A stretch of 64,000 bases of DNA, taken from assembly GCF_945859685.1 (NCBI RefSeq), contig NC_079147.1:80716315-80780314 (forward strand), read 5' to 3'. The notes beneath the pieces were generated by a model. The model saw only the letters and a list, made by a program, of their open reading frames with translations, was not told the origin of the DNA and made no database searches. Position numbers and translations under genes: made by a program. This DNA comes from Eupeodes corollae (taxonomy: Eukaryota; Arthropoda; Insecta; Diptera; Syrphidae). This document shows positions 45,142 through 58,500 of this stretch, piece after piece (position 1 is the stretch's first letter; every line of letters begins with the position of its first letter).

Positions 45142-46170
45142 ATGCTGCAGTTAGTACAGATTAATCTCCAACACTCCATAAAGGCCTCGGCCTCACTTCT
45201 TCTCCGTCTGCGAGAAACATGGAAGACATTGTCCTGATCCAAAAGCCATGGATTGTGGGATCCGTTGTTCGAGGACTTAGGACTCCTGGGTGCTACACAC
45301 TTTGTGTGACAGATAAAGGTGAACCTAGATCTTGCATACTAGTGAAACGTAGCATTAATGTATTTTTACTCCATCGTTTCAGTGACAAAGATACCTTCGT
45401 AGCTAGGCTGGAAACAACCAAAGGAAGTTTCTGGCTGGTTTCGGCGTATCTTGGGCATGACCACCTTGGCCCTCTCCCTGGAAAAACCCTGGAGAAAGTC
45501 GTCGCTGAAGCGGAAAGGCAAAGGATCCGCCTAATTATTCGGAGCGATGCTAACGCTCATCATACTGTATGGGGCAGTACGAATATCAACGACAGAGGTG
45601 AGTCTCTTTTTGATTATATTCTTGGTACTAACCTTTTAGTAAGTAATGTTGGAAATGAACCAACCTTCATAACTAAAACTCGACAAGAAGTCTTAGACAT
45701 AACTCTTGTCTCAGATAGTATACACCATATGATCTTGGACTGGAAAGTATCCAAAGAACACTCGTTCTCTTATCATAGATATATCCAGTTCAATATAAAT
45801 GTGGATGATAACCCAAGTACATTGACTTTTCGAAACTATCGGAAAACTGACTGGGAACTATCACAGAGTTTACTAGAACCTGGACTATCTAGTCCTTCCT
45901 CTTACGCTAATAAACTTGACAACAAAGTCAATGACCTTACTCAGCTATGAACAGATCGCTAGAAATCGCTTATACACTTAAGAGGAAAAAGGAAATTAAA
46001 TGGTAGGCCTCAGAGCTTAACTCGGTCAGGAAGGAATGCAGGAAACTTTTCAACCGGGCCAAAGCTGCAAGACTAGCCTCTCATTGGGACTCCTTCAAAG
46101 AATGGCGATCCTTCAGTGGCACGATAGAAGAAACTTCTGAAGTGAAAATTTGTGAATACGAGACTCCTAT
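45142..46170 (+). pseudogene. LINE ORF2 5' part (endonuclease and linker), copy B
   Basis: ATG 45142 opens MLQLVQINLQHS. A one-base deletion near 45215, relative to copy A, shifts the frame into the long endonuclease frame 45219-45950. Its blocks are EDIVLIQKPW, SFWLVSAYLGHDH, IIRSDANAHHTVWGS, EPTFITKTRQEVLDITLVS and MILDWKVSK. A second shift at about 45945 leads to the linker (SVRKECRKLFNRAKAARLASHWD, ending SGTIEETSEV) with an in-frame TAG replacing a Trp. The first catalytic Glu is Lys (QKPW) as in copy A. Confidence 0.82.
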
Positions 46171-46182
46171 AAATGCCAAAAA

Positions 46183-46312
46183 CTCATCCGTAGTAAGATT
46201 CTACTTTAACTTTTATCGCTAGTATTCATACTACCGATATTGTTCTTGTTATTTGTGTAAAATCTTACTATACTGTTAATAGATTTTCCAACAAAACACG
46301 GGTATTGTAAAG
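46183..46312 (+). repeat. short hairpin repeat H, copy 1
   Basis: About 130 bp shared with 61796-61925 in inverse orientation. Within it AGTAAGATTCTAC (from 46192) is complemented by GTAAAATCTTACT (about 46257-46269), so it can fold back. It lies at the junction of LINE copy B and an RTE fragment. It may be a tiny MITE or part of a longer family. Confidence 0.7.
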
Positions 46313-46324
46313 TGCAATAAGGCC

Positions 46325-47147
46325 TATCGTCAACAACCTGATATGTCCCTATCAATGTCGCGTCAGACCAGGAAAGTTGATATTCGATCAAATCTTCATA
46401 TTATGGAAAATTAGTGCTGCTTCATAAAGGTTTCAAACAACTTTACCGAACCTTTCGATGCCAAAACGGGCCTTGGAGAAGGTGATGCCATATCACGTGA
46501 TTTCTTCATCTATAATTTAAAAGTTTGTCTAATTACTCGCATATGCCGATAACATTGACATAATCGGAATAACTCAGCGTGAGTATAGAGGCAGAGCCGG
46601 AAAATCGGTTTAGCTGTCAATGACGGCACAACAAAGTACCTACATAGTGTCATCCAGAAAAGACTTATAACAGCGACGTCTCGGTCAAAACGTCACCAAA
46701 GACACACTTAATTTTGAGGAAGTTCAGGACTTCAACTACATAAGCTCCGCTATGAACAAAGAAAACAACACCAGCGCTGAGATCAAACTCAGAATAACTC
46801 TTGCTAACCCCTGTTTCTTTGGGCTAAGAAAGCAAGTGAGTAGTAAAGCCCTCTCTCGAGAACCCAAAGTGTCCCTATATAAGACCCTTATCATCTATGT
46901 CCTGGTATACGGTGCAGAAGCATGGACTATGTCAAAAGCGGATGAAAGCACCTTTGGGTCACGTTAAGCGCATGGAAACCAATGCTTCGAATCCATAACC
47001 ACAGGACAGCACAGTATTTGAAGGTGGAAGATCATGTGGCGCGCACAGTAGAAAAATGACCTAACTTGAGACTGAGCTAGGTTGTGAAGTTTGTTGGCCG
47101 AGGCCTTAGGTCACACAGGACTGTAGTACTGCTTTAAGTAAGTAATT
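46325..47147 (+). pseudogene. RTE-clade LINE, 5'-truncated fragment
   Basis: It starts in the RT (DQ-KVDIRSNLHI-like region at 46370), has ADNIDIIGITQRE near 46545 (the catalytic YADD box appears as YADN), and then EVQDFNYISSAMNKENNTSAEIKLRITLA, LYKTLII and YGAEAWTMSKADE near 46720-46945. The 3' end is CTGTAGTACTGCTTTAAG with an AAGTAAGT tail near 47140. An internal deletion is likely between 46500 and 46530. Confidence 0.8.
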
Positions 47148-47296
47148 GTCTATTGATACAAATCACACGCAATATACACACAAATTGCAAATGAAGCCTT
47201 ATAAGCCTGAAGACAATACAAGAGGACTACTGTTTTGACATTTTAGATCCTTAATACTGCTCATAAGAGATGTCAAATTTAATCAGTATGACAAGG

Positions 47297-47317
47297 TTAG
47301 GTTAGGTTAGGTTGGAG
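47297..47317 (+). repeat. short (TTAGG)n tract at a LINE 3' tail
   Basis: Reads GGTTAGGTTAGGTTAGGTTGG on the plus strand. It is the 3' terminus of the minus-strand LINE, whose tail therefore reads (CCTAA)n. Confidence 0.8.
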
Positions 47318-49012
47318 TGGCTGTCCAGATGTCATTGACACTCGTAGACCTCAAGGGTCGATTGTGATACCACTAATGAGGTTACTCATGGGAGAGTAAT
47401 GAACTTAGAGAGACGTTTTGTGTCAATCGTTGCCAGTTCACTGGTGTTATCGAAGAAGGGATTACCGAGAAAGTAATTCCTTCTAATGGAGAGTGCTGGA
47501 CATGCACATAGAAGGTGTTGGACTGTTTCCTCTTCCTAATCGTCCATTCAGCTTCTACAGAAGTCATTTGTGTTGACCACTAGCCTCAGAGCATGTCTTC
47601 CTATGAGGCAGTGTCCCGTTATTACTCCAATTGCAGAGCTTATACATTGTCTGCTCAGTGATATCAAGCCTTTTGACCGTTTTAAGTCAATACTTGGCCA
47701 TATTTGCTTGGTTTCTAGGCAGGTGGTACTCTGTTACCATCTAGCATTTGTTGTTTCTAGAGCATATTGCTTGAGAAGATATTTGCATGTAGCAAGTGGT
47801 GTTCCTATGTTATGTTTTTGTCTAACATAAGGCAGAAGTGTTCCGTTTTTGGCGAGCTCATCGGTTTTGCAATTTCCCGGAATGTCTCTGTGGCCCGGCA
47901 CCCAATGAGGTGAATGTTAAACTGTTCCGTCATCTCATTCAGAGATGATCGACAATCGTGGACTGTTTGAGAGTTTGTGCAGACAGACACGAGAGATTTA
48001 AGAGCGGCTTGGCTGTCTGAGAAGATTCGTATATCCTTACAAGATATAACGTTTTCTTTGAGCCAGGATAGTGCTTCTTTAATCGCCATTACTTCTGTCT
48101 GGAATACACTGCATTGATTGGGAAGTCTATAGGATAGACTAAGATTCAGTTGTTCCGAAAAGATACCACTTCCATCTCCGTGATCGGCCTTTGAACCAGG
48201 GGTCTCTCTTCTTCCCAGGAGGATCATTGAAGGGATGGACACATGGAAGTTTTTATTAAATACCATTTTTGGGGTGGTATAGTCTAAGCGATCTGGGATA
48301 GATCTGAAACTGTCTAGAATAGTAGTATGTCCAGTATTGTTACTGGTCCATTGAGAGGTGGCTCTAAGCCTTACACATGAGTTGGCTGCCACCTTTTTGG
48401 AGAAGATGTCAAATGGTGTTAGGTTTAAAAGCACTTCCAGTGCTGCGGTTGGTGTTGAGCGAAGTGCTCCTGTGATGCACATACCTGCTGACCGCTGGAC
48501 TTTGATGAGCTTATTTAGATTTACCATCTTGTCCAGTGCGGTCCACCATACGACAGCTCCATAAACGAGTATCGGTCTGATTACCGAAGTGTATAGCCAG
48601 TGGGTTAATTTTGGGGAGAAGGTCCATTTTGATCCTATGGCCTTTTTACAAGTAAAAAGAGATACATTACAATTTTTTACTTTTTCATCAATATTTGCCC
48701 TCCAATTTAGTTTTTTGTCGAAAATGAGGCCTAAATATTTAGTTTGGTCGGAAAAGCTTAATAGTATTCCTCTAATCTTGGGTGGGATAATCTGAGGAAT
48801 TTCATATCTTCTCGAAAAGAGTAATAATTTTGTTTTATGTGGATTGACGTCCAATCCACATTGTTTAGCCCATTTTATTAGCCTGTTTAAGGCATTTTGT
48901 AGGAGTTCCGAGAGAACTTGGGGGTGCTTCCCAGATACGAATATTGCAACGTCGTCAGCATAGGCAATCACCTTGAAACCCTCTGCTTCCAATGATGATC
49001 AGTATGCCAAAC
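47318..49012 (-). pseudogene. I/jockey-group LINE with RNase H, 5'-truncated
   Basis: From right to left the minus strand holds the RT second half (VIAYADDVAIFVSG at 48970, QCGLDVNPHKTKLLLFSRR, QTKYLGLIFDKKLNWR, VIRPILVYGAVVWW) and then RNase H (GSGIFSEQLNLSLSY, SVFQTEVMAIKEAL, IRIFSDSQAALKSL). A frameshift near 47885 (WVPGHRDIPGNCKADELAKNG-like region) precedes the cysteine-rich tail (CRSC, EEETVQHLL, CACPALS) near 47550-47490. A short 3' UTR ends at the TTAGG tract. The left half of RT, the endonuclease and ORF1 are absent. Confidence 0.85.
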
Positions 49013-49503
49013 GATCAAGTCCTTCTTAGCACATCACTGTGGATACTAATAAACATAAGCCAAAAGTTGTCTTACTAAAATATGGGTTCTTTGTTTGAAG
49101 TGTTGCAATAGCCATAATTTTGTCAGCAACCCTTTTCGAATTTAAACTTAAGCATTTCAAAAAGAATTAAATATCTTTGAACAAGTTGCTTTTTAAGGAA
49201 ACGGCTGCAAAAAACGATCCTAATTGCGTTTTTGACAGTTACGTCAGAATACAACTTGTTTTGTATTTATTTTCAAAAATAGCAACCCTTAAAACTTAGA
49301 AACTAATTAGCGTGAAATCTTTCATTCATAGTTTAACACAAAAGTACGTCATTCAAAAGGAACAGTGCCTTCAATTCGATAGCTTTGAATTTCTTTGCCA
49401 ATTTGTATTTTCTTTCTTCCTAATGTTAATTTTCATTCATTTAAATTTCTTTGATTTAAAAAATTAAAAAAGCCCAAGAAGAATAAATATATGCATAACT
49501 TAC
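49013..49503 (-). other. start of the intron after the giant IQ exon
   Basis: The exon ends GACGCAG with donor GTAAGT at 49503-49498. The sequence to 49013 has no coding content I can recognise. The next exon of this gene was not found in the window. Confidence 0.6.
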
Positions 49504-52500
49504 CTGCGTCAGAATAATTCCTCCGTTCAGTTGTTGTTCTGGTTGTCGTTGTTGTTGTTGATTCTACCATAGTCTTCTCGTGAACCAACATAGTCCCCAT
49601 AGCAGGGGGACTATTTTTGGCTGATTCCACCTGTTTGCCAATACCACCACCTCCACCGTTTTCATCGTCTGGCGTAGAATCGTTTCGCAGAGCATCGCCA
49701 CGCTGCAAAGTAAGACGTCGCGCCACAGTGGCCTCTAAATTAGATACAATTTGGGATGAATCATCTTTTGGCTTCTCTAGCCATTCATTGACGTCATTGG
49801 TCTCTAATGATGTGGTCATTCTATTTGGTTCAATTTTAATTGAAGAAGAATGCTTACCACTTTGGTTATCTTCGCCGAGTGATGATGGCGATAGCATTTC
49901 ATCGGAATGTTCCAAGGCCGAGGGCAATGAATTAACGCCAATTTGACGATTGAATTGACGCTTTCCAACTTCTTCCTCTGCCAATTGATCGAGAGATTCA
50001 CCGATTGCCTCATTTCCAAATGATACATTTCGGTCTTCGGTCAAGGACGCCTTAGTTCCCATACTGGCACGACGTATGCGCCGTCGAGTAAGAAAGCCAC
50101 GGGCGCCAGCTTGGATCTTAGTTGCCGCCGAGACAATCGTCGTGTCGGTGTCAGTTGATGGAAAATTATCCAAAGCCGTACTGATATTGAAGTCATCATG
50201 GGGGTGAGTGGTTTGGTCTCCCACATCGTAGTAGTCCGAATCAGCTTCCGAAACAGAATAGGCCATCATCTTTTTGCGGACATCTTCTGATAAGGCATCA
50301 TCCATGCAGAAACTGCTTACACTTTCTTCGGTCGACTTTTCTGGATCGATATACTTCACTGTATCGTCGATGGTAACCGACTTAAATAGATGAGGGGGCT
50401 TAAAAGAGTTTCGATTTGTTGCAATTGTATTCATCCGATGAAGAGAATGAAGGTCCAAGTTCTCGTTGAAAGTGTCTTCAGATTCGGTCAACTGAGATGT
50501 AGAATCTCCAAAAACGACAGACTCACTTTGAGCACTGCTCTCACGGGTAGTATCACCTCGCTGAAGCTTGTGCAACACAAACTCGTCTTCGGCTTCTGTC
50601 GAGCTGGACTTCTGAATCTTTTCCATTGGTTTGATGGGTTCACAAATTGGTTCTTCAAAAACTGCCTGCTGATCTGTTATACTATCAATTGAGATCTTGT
50701 GCTCCGAAGCACGTCTCTGACGCATTCGAGCCACCATTTCTTCGGGTTCGCGAAGTTTTTCGGTCATAACATCGATAGCATCTGGCTTCGAAGGTGGTAT
50801 ATCTAAGCCATCAGTCTCTGAGGTCTCATCATAGCCAGGTGTGGTGGTAGTGGATTCGGCTTTTGTTGTTGTTGATTCAAGTTCTGACTCATCTTGGTCT
50901 GAAGCGGCTAAGTATGGTGTTGGAGGAACGACTTTTTTCACACATGGTTCCTCAACAACTTCTTGCGAAGAATTTTCAGTCGGAAGATCTTTCGGATCAA
51001 CTGTGTTTTTGCTGATATCAGCTGGTTTGCTGTTTTCTTCAATTAATTCTTCTAATTTTGCTTCGACTCGTGCATCTGGGTCGTCCTGTTCCTCTTTGGA
51101 CAATGTCTTATCGGCAAGTTTGTCATGATTTTCATTTTCAAGAATTTTTGCTTGGGGATCTGAAAGACTGCTCTCGATAAGCTTTGCCGCAATTTCAATA
51201 TCTTCTTGTAGCTGATCATGTTGTGTGTCTTCTTTCGTGAGAACGGAAGCAGATTTGACATCTTCTGTGGAGACCTTTGTGACAGGTCCAACAGTGCTGC
51301 CTCCAACTTCTTCCTTTGGACATTCAGACTTTGCTTCTTCGTTACTTCCTATTGGTTTAATTTCAATTTCGCTTTTTTGAGTATTTTCTTTATTTGTATT
51401 TTGCTCAGGAATCTGTGGAATATTTGTGTGGTCAGTTTTATCAAAAGATGTAGAGTCATTTAACTTAGTATCTTCGTCAACAGAATTTTGTAGTATCTCT
51501 GTTTTAAGCGTATCTAAGTCTTTTATTTCAGTTTTATTGTCCAGACTTTTCTCTTGATCATCATTTGGTTTTTCGATTTCTTCATTTAATTCATGAGAAG
51601 ATTTATCTTTGCTCTCAATACTTTGTGATTCACTTGCAGATTGTTGTACATCATCATTGTCAATATTTTTATCCGATTTTTGTGATTCTTCTATTGACTC
51701 TTTTTTAAGTTCCAATTCTTTTTGTTCAGGACCTTCTTTGACATCTTTACTATCACTAAAATCATCTTCAAATCCATGTTCTACAATTTTAAACTCTTCT
51801 CCAGGTTTTGTTTTAAAGGCATCTTCTTTTTCGGTTTCTTCAACGTTTGTGTCTTTTCCTTCAATTTCGACTGAAGAAAGTACCGATTTCTCACTGTCTT
51901 GTAGTACATTTTCTTTTGAAAATTTTTTCGTTTCAGTGAGTTTTGTGTCGGTCTTTTCGATCTCCGGAACTTGTTCTTCTTCTACAGATCTATTTTGATC
52001 TTCTTTTGAAGCATTAATAGCATCCTTAGTTTTCACATCACCGACATCAAAGCTTTCAGTTTCTGCTTTTGCTTTTGCTTCGTCAGTTTTTTCTTCCTCC
52101 ACCTTATGACCCACATTCTTAGCTTTTACCTCAAGACTTGATTCCCTCCCAGAAGTGTCATCTTCTGATGATGGTGGTATAAGAGATATAGCAGGATAGT
52201 CATTTGAAGAATTCAATTGTCCAGCTGGATCTGTCGTCTTAGATTCTTCACTTTTGGCATCAATAGCAGTTATTGTTACGTGTGAAGAATCAACAGCTTG
52301 TGAAGAAATATCTGAAGGTTCAGTTATTTCACTAGCGGACTTTGTTTTATTCAACTCTTCCATCAAAACAAATTGTTTGATTTGATCATCACTCTCTAAA
52401 ATATGTTCTTGAGATGAAATAAATAAATTAGATACAATCTTAGAAATCTTTAACTTACTTGAAATATCAATTAAATTTTCCGAACATACTCCACCTTCAT

Positions 52501-55500
52501 GAATACCCTCTGCACAGTTCTTACACAAATCTGTGGCAACTACCTTGTCGTCTTCTTGTTTGTCTTCATTATTCTCCTCAGATTTTGCTTCTTTTTCCTT
52601 AGAATCAGATTGATTTGATAATTTGTCGTTGGTTCTTGAAACATTTGAAGCAGTTTCATCTTCAACTTCAAATTTGTTCGAAATTTCTTCATTTCGATTT
52701 AATTTCTCCAAATTTTGTTGGTCTTTCTTTAAATCTTCTTCTTCATTTGCTGAAACTATCCCAGAATTGTTATTTAAAGTGTTTTTATCATGTACCTCAG
52801 TATTATTAGTAAGCAACAAACTACTAGTACTAACTACAGCTGAATTATTAGATGCATCAATGCTACTCAAATCATTACATTTACTAGAAGTAGAAACTAA
52901 TAAAGGATCTACAGAAGAAGAAGAAACTGGTGAAGAAGATTTTGAAGTATTGCTACTGGACGGAATTATAGGTTCATCACCCACAAACCATTTAAGTTTT
53001 GGACTAACTACTGGTTCTTCATCCTTAAGAATTTCATCTAATGGCGGAGCTGTAGGTTCAATTATACTTCTCTTAAGTCGGAGCTTCTGTGGGGTATTTA
53101 CACATTCATTATCTACAATTTTATCTTCGGAATGAATGTTGATAGTTATTGTCGACGTTAGACAATCTTCACTATTGTTTGTTGGAGTAGGTGCTTCTGA
53201 AGAATTTATTTTATCATAGTTGAAGGCTTTTTCACTTTTGGTTTCGACACTGTCAACATCTGATAAGTCAAATGAAGTATCTGGTCCTATAAATATACTT
53301 GATTCATCTGAGTTTTCCAGAACTTCTTTAGGAGTTGTTTCACGATGAGTTCCATTAGAATAACTCTTTGTATTGTTGTTCCTCTTTACATTGTAGTCAC
53401 GATAAGCTTTTTGAATTATTGAAGCAGCATTTTCAAGGACTGCTCCAGCTGAAGATGATTTTGTTTCCTCTTTGGGTTGATTGGGCTCAGAATACATTCT
53501 TTTCAGCTCATCTTTCGATGATGATATACAACCCACCGTGGTACCAACATTTTTCTTTAAAATCAAGGATTCTTCTTCTTGGTTTTTTGGGCTATGATTT
53601 GGGCTTTCTTTAACCGTATCTAGGTTTGCAATCACAGTTGGTTTTATAAGATTTTGATCTGCTATAACTTGCGTAATAGCTGCAGATTTTCCAGCTTCCG
53701 TATGGTCTTCAGATTTCTGCTGAATCATATTTTCCTTTAATGTATTTCGGTTTTCTTCATCATTTTCCAGGGTGTTTTCTGTTGGAATTTTCTTGCTTAG
53801 AAGATCTTTTCGTGTTTTGTAGCCCCTAAATGTCTTCTGAATTGTCGTTGCGGATTTTTGTAAGGCCTCATCATGAAATGCATCCACATCGAAACTATCG
53901 AATGCACCTTGTTTTTGTTTGTCGTGGTAATTAATGTCTTTCTTTTTGATATTCTGCCGTGTCATGTATCCTCTGAAGTTCTTCTGAATAATTGTTGCCG
54001 ATTCATTAGGTTCAGAAGCTTGACTTTTTTCTTTAAATGTATCTTCAATAAGTTCTGTTCTGACTTCATGTGGTTCTTCCAATTTTTTTTCATTGTTTAT
54101 ATGATTTTCTTCCTCTTGTTGTTCACTACCTTGAGAATCTTTTCCTATTTTACTTCTTATATCTTTTCTTTTAAGGTCTTCCCTTACTTTGTAGCCCCTG
54201 TAATGTTTCTGAATAGTCGTGGCAGATTTATCAAGAACCAAATTCTTATATTGCTTCATACTATCTTGAAGGCTTTCGAAAACACCTGAGTTTTCTTTAT
54301 CCTTTTCATCGTTGTTGTTTGAAGCATCAGTTTCAGTCTTTGAATTTGTATCTTCCTTTATTAAATCTTCATCTTTATTGTCGGCGTTACTTATTTGTGT
54401 AGCTTTAAGATGTTTTCTTGATTGATAACCTCGGAACGTCTTTTGAATTGTTACGGCAGATTTGTTTAAATTAAGATTCGTGGATTTTTCACCCTTGATT
54501 GGACTGTTGGCTTCTTTTTCAGGTTCAGCCTCAAGTTTATTCGTATCTTTGGTATCTGAAGTGTTTTCGAGTTTGGTTCCTCTTTCGTTGAAAGTTTTGT
54601 AGTTTTTTCTTGTTTTGTAGCCCCTGTAATGTTTCTGAATAGTTGTGGCAGATTTATCAAGAACCAAATTCTTATATTGCTTCATACTATCTTGAAGGCT
54701 TTCGAAAACATCCGAGTTTTCTTTATCCTTTTCATCGTTATTTGAAGCACCCGTTTGAGTCTTTGAATTTGTATCTTCCTTTTTTAAATCTTCGTCTTTA
54801 TTCTCGGCGTTACTTATTTTTGTAGTTTTAAGTTTTTTTCTTGACCGATAACCTCGGAACGTCTTTTGAATTGTAACGGCTGATTTGTTTAGATTAAGTT
54901 TTGTGGCTTCTTTTTCAGTTTCAGCCTCAAGTTTATTCGTATCTTTGGTATCTGAAGTGGTTTCGAGTTTGGTTCCTCTTTCGTTGAAAGGTTTATAGTT
55001 TTTCCTTGTTTTGTAGCCTCTGTATGCTTTTTGAATTGTTGTAGCTGCTTGGTCTTCTTTTTTCTCTGCCTTTGAAGATACAATATTTTCTTCGTTATTT
55101 TCGACTTCTTTTGAAATGTCTGCTATGGCTAATGGTTCTTCATATTCTGAGGAACTTATTTGTTCTTTTTTTGAAGTCGGAATACTCTTCAAATCCTTGT
55201 TTAAGTTTTTCCGTGTCCTGAATCCTCTGAAAGTTTTCTGAATTGTCACAGCGGATTTTTCTTGGACATTGCTCCTTAATTTCTCCACTTCCTGTTTTAA
55301 ACTGTCAAACAGATCCTCAGAAGCTTCCTCTGTTTTTTCTTCAACAACTTGTAACGGTGGTGGATTAAAATGTTCAACCTCGTTTAGTGAAGATCTGACT
55401 GTGTAAGTTTTATTTAATGTTTTCTTCTTGGCATTGTTGATTTCGATATTTCCATCGGAATCCAAATTTTGATCGAGGTCTACACTGAACGTCTTTGAAA

Positions 55501-58500
55501 GGTCCATTTCTTCGACATTTTTGTTATTATCGGTGTGATCTTCTGATTCTTTGTTGGGACCACTTATCAATTCAATTGGTTTAGTTTGTGTATTGCTATT
55601 GATTATTTTACTTGGAGACTTCTGAGGAATCTTGGTGGCTTTTGATTGTTTGATCGGACTTCTCTTTTTTCCACTTCTAACTCTTGTATTTTTCTTTTTG
55701 CTCCCAGATTGCGGAGGAGATTTGAACTTCGTTGATAATAGTTCCTTTTTAATTGCTTCTAAATCAAAAGATTCTTGACTTTGTGTCTTGTCATTTATAG
55801 AAACTGATTTGACTTTCCTTTGAAATTGATCACTAACATTTCTTGGCCTTCTCGTTCGATCAAGTAAGTCTGACGTTGACGGTGTTTTGGTTTTAAATTT
55901 GTTGGATTTATTTCCATAACCACTTGAACTACTACTACCTGAGACTAGTTTTCTACTGCCCAGTATCTGGGTTTGATCCAGTTTAACAGTTTCTCCTAAG
56001 CTATCACGTATGAAAGTTTGGTCGTTTCCTTCGATTGACCTTTTCTGTAGTACCTTTTTTTGTGGAGAGGTTTTCACATTTTTTTGTATGGTTTTGACCG
56101 ACGTTGGTTGGTTGGTTTTAAGCCGTTTCACTGGTGATCTTTGATTCGCGGTTCTTAATTCTGCATTTTTTTCGGAGTGCTCATCTTCCGTGGAGCTTGA
56201 ATATTTTGTTGGATGAATTACAGCGACCGGAATCTGACTCTTAACTATATTACCTCCCAACATATTCTTCGATGGAGATTGTGTACAACTTGTATCTTCC
56301 TTAGGTAAGGAAGGCAGATTTGTTGGATCTTCACTTGTTGACTCATTTAATTTTTCCCTTCTTTCTTTCCTAACTCTATGACCTCTATAAGCGCTTTGAA
56401 TCTTTACTGCTGCATTGGTTTTATTTTCAGCATCGATATTTGTTTTATCTACTTCACTATTCTTTTGACCTTTATTTTCCATATTCTTTAATTGTCTTCT
56501 AACCTGATATCCTCTAAAAGCACTTTGAATCAGCACTGCGGAATTATTGAAGATATCAGCATTTTTTGTAACATCATGGATTGGATTCTTTTGTGTTTCA
56601 AACACATCTTCCATTTCTCCTAAATTCTCGGTGGCATTTTTTAAATACTTGATTGTATCTTCGAAAAATTCCAAATCTTTTCCTATGCTTGAGAAATCTG
56701 CAGAAGTTTCGGCACTACTACCATCAAAGCCAATGACATCTGATGGAGTTAATGGAAGTGGATCTTCACATCTTGATTTTTTCTCATTTGAAGAAACAAT
56801 ATTGTTTTGAATGAGACTTTCTGATTTTGGTTCTTTTTCAGTGGTTTTGATGTTTTCTTTAATTTCTGAAGAGAGTTCAGCTAATGTTGCCTGATCTTTC
56901 TCAACTGTTGGCTTTTTATCGGAAGAAGAGATTTCTTCATCGAGTTTGTTGTTCTTATAATCCTTGAGATGCCCTTCTGCGATTTTTTCCATCGAAAGTC
57001 CTTCTATAGTTGGCTGGTTTTCTTCAACCGATAGTTTCTTATTTGGAGCAGCTTCTTCATCAACTTTATTATCGACCTTTAAAGCCTTAGGTTCTATTTC
57101 AGTGTTTATGTTTTGAGAAGGTGTTTGCTCGATTGTTTGATTCTCTTCCAGTTTTTCATTATTTAACGTCTTGAATTCTGTGTCTAGTCTTGCCTCGTGT
57201 TCTTTTGGGTTGTTCTCTTTAAGTGTTTCCTTCTTTCTTGAAGAAAGTTCTTCAAACTTCTCACTCTCTAAACCCTTGTAGTCTAGGTCTTTTCTAGTAA
57301 CTTCGTCTGTTTCTTGTTTTCCCTCAGGTTTCAAATCAATTTCCGAAGAAAGTCGTTGATCGTTTGGCTGAAGAAATTCTTGGTGGTTTTCTGATGCAAG
57401 TTCTTCAACAAGCTTCTCATTCTTTGAGATTTTGTTAGATTCTTTTGCATCAAAATGTTCACTTGAAGTAGTATCGCTAGAGTTTCTATCTGATTTTGCT
57501 TCTTTAAGCTTGTTTAAATCAGCACACTCAGGAGAAATAGATTCATTATCTATGGTTTCTTCAATTGGTTCACAAAATTTGGTTTCCATACTGTCTTTGG
57601 AATTTGAACTTTCAACGAACTCTAGGGGTTTTGAAGACAAATTCTGCATTGCGGAATTTTCGTCTGTCTCCAGATTTTCTGTAAGATTATTATTCGAAAG
57701 TTTGTTAATAAGCATTTTGTCCAAGTTAACTTTTTGGCTGTCTGAGCCAGCTTTATTTTGTGAAGAGTCAAGATCTCCATTATCTTTTAACTTTTTGATT
57801 TCATTTTTATCTTCGGGTGCTACATTTGATCCATTACTTTCTTGCTGAATATTGTCTATCACTTCTTCTGCAGTCTTATGCTGTAAGGCTGATAAATTCG
57901 AAGACTGTTTGGTTTTTTCATGTCCGGGTTTATCTTCATTATCTATTTTGTTTTGCTTCAAATTCGTTTCTTTCGTATTAATAACGTTAACTTCTTCTAG
58001 AGTGATGTTCTGATCATGATTTGAAATTTTGTTTTGGGGCTTTTCGTTACAAATCGATTGCTCTAGAGGTTCATTCAAGACTTCAGCTTCTTTATGGACT
58101 AAATTCAAATCATCTTTTGTTTCTTCGGAAGATTTTTCTATATTTGTTTTAAGTTTATTCAAGACTGCGGCCTCTTTATGCCCGTAAGAAATCGTTTGAT
58201 CTAGGGATTCTTTCAAGACTTCAGCTTCTTTATGGACTAAGTTCAAATCATCTTTTATTTCTGCGGAGAATTTTTCTTTATCTATTTTACTATCGTTATT
58301 TTCTTTAGTATCTTCACTCGATGTATTTTTAAATGTTTCCAGTTTAGTGACGTCTTTAGAAACCTGGTCATCGACTACTGTGTCATTACAAATTTTAGAT
58401 CTACTTGGCGTTATTTCCACTTCTTTCTCTTCATGGGAAATTGATTTTTCTTTAATTAAATTTTCATCTTTTACGTCCTCACTCTTGTTATCCAAATAAG

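Larger units (their letters stand above)
43347..46180 (+). mobile_element. DUF4780/I-like LINE copy B, missing its 3' part
   Basis: It has the same 5' UTR as copy A (CTTGTCGAGATGTAGAAGCTGAG opening region), ORF1, and ORF2 through endonuclease and linker, ending near 46160-46180 at the start of the RT region. A short hairpin repeat and an RTE fragment follow. Both copies lack RT and RNase H. A 5'-truncated LINE with RT and RNase H lies 1 kb further on the opposite strand (47318-49012), but I could not show it is the same family. Confidence 0.85.

Noticed and set aside
47297..47317. Telomere or interstitial telomeric array
   Set aside because: Only about four units and placed exactly at a LINE 3' end; a tail is the simpler reading.
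50841..53135. Long plus-strand frames opposite the giant IQ exon
   Set aside because: Serine/leucine/phenylalanine-rich mirrors of the acidic codons on the minus strand; shadows of the real gene.
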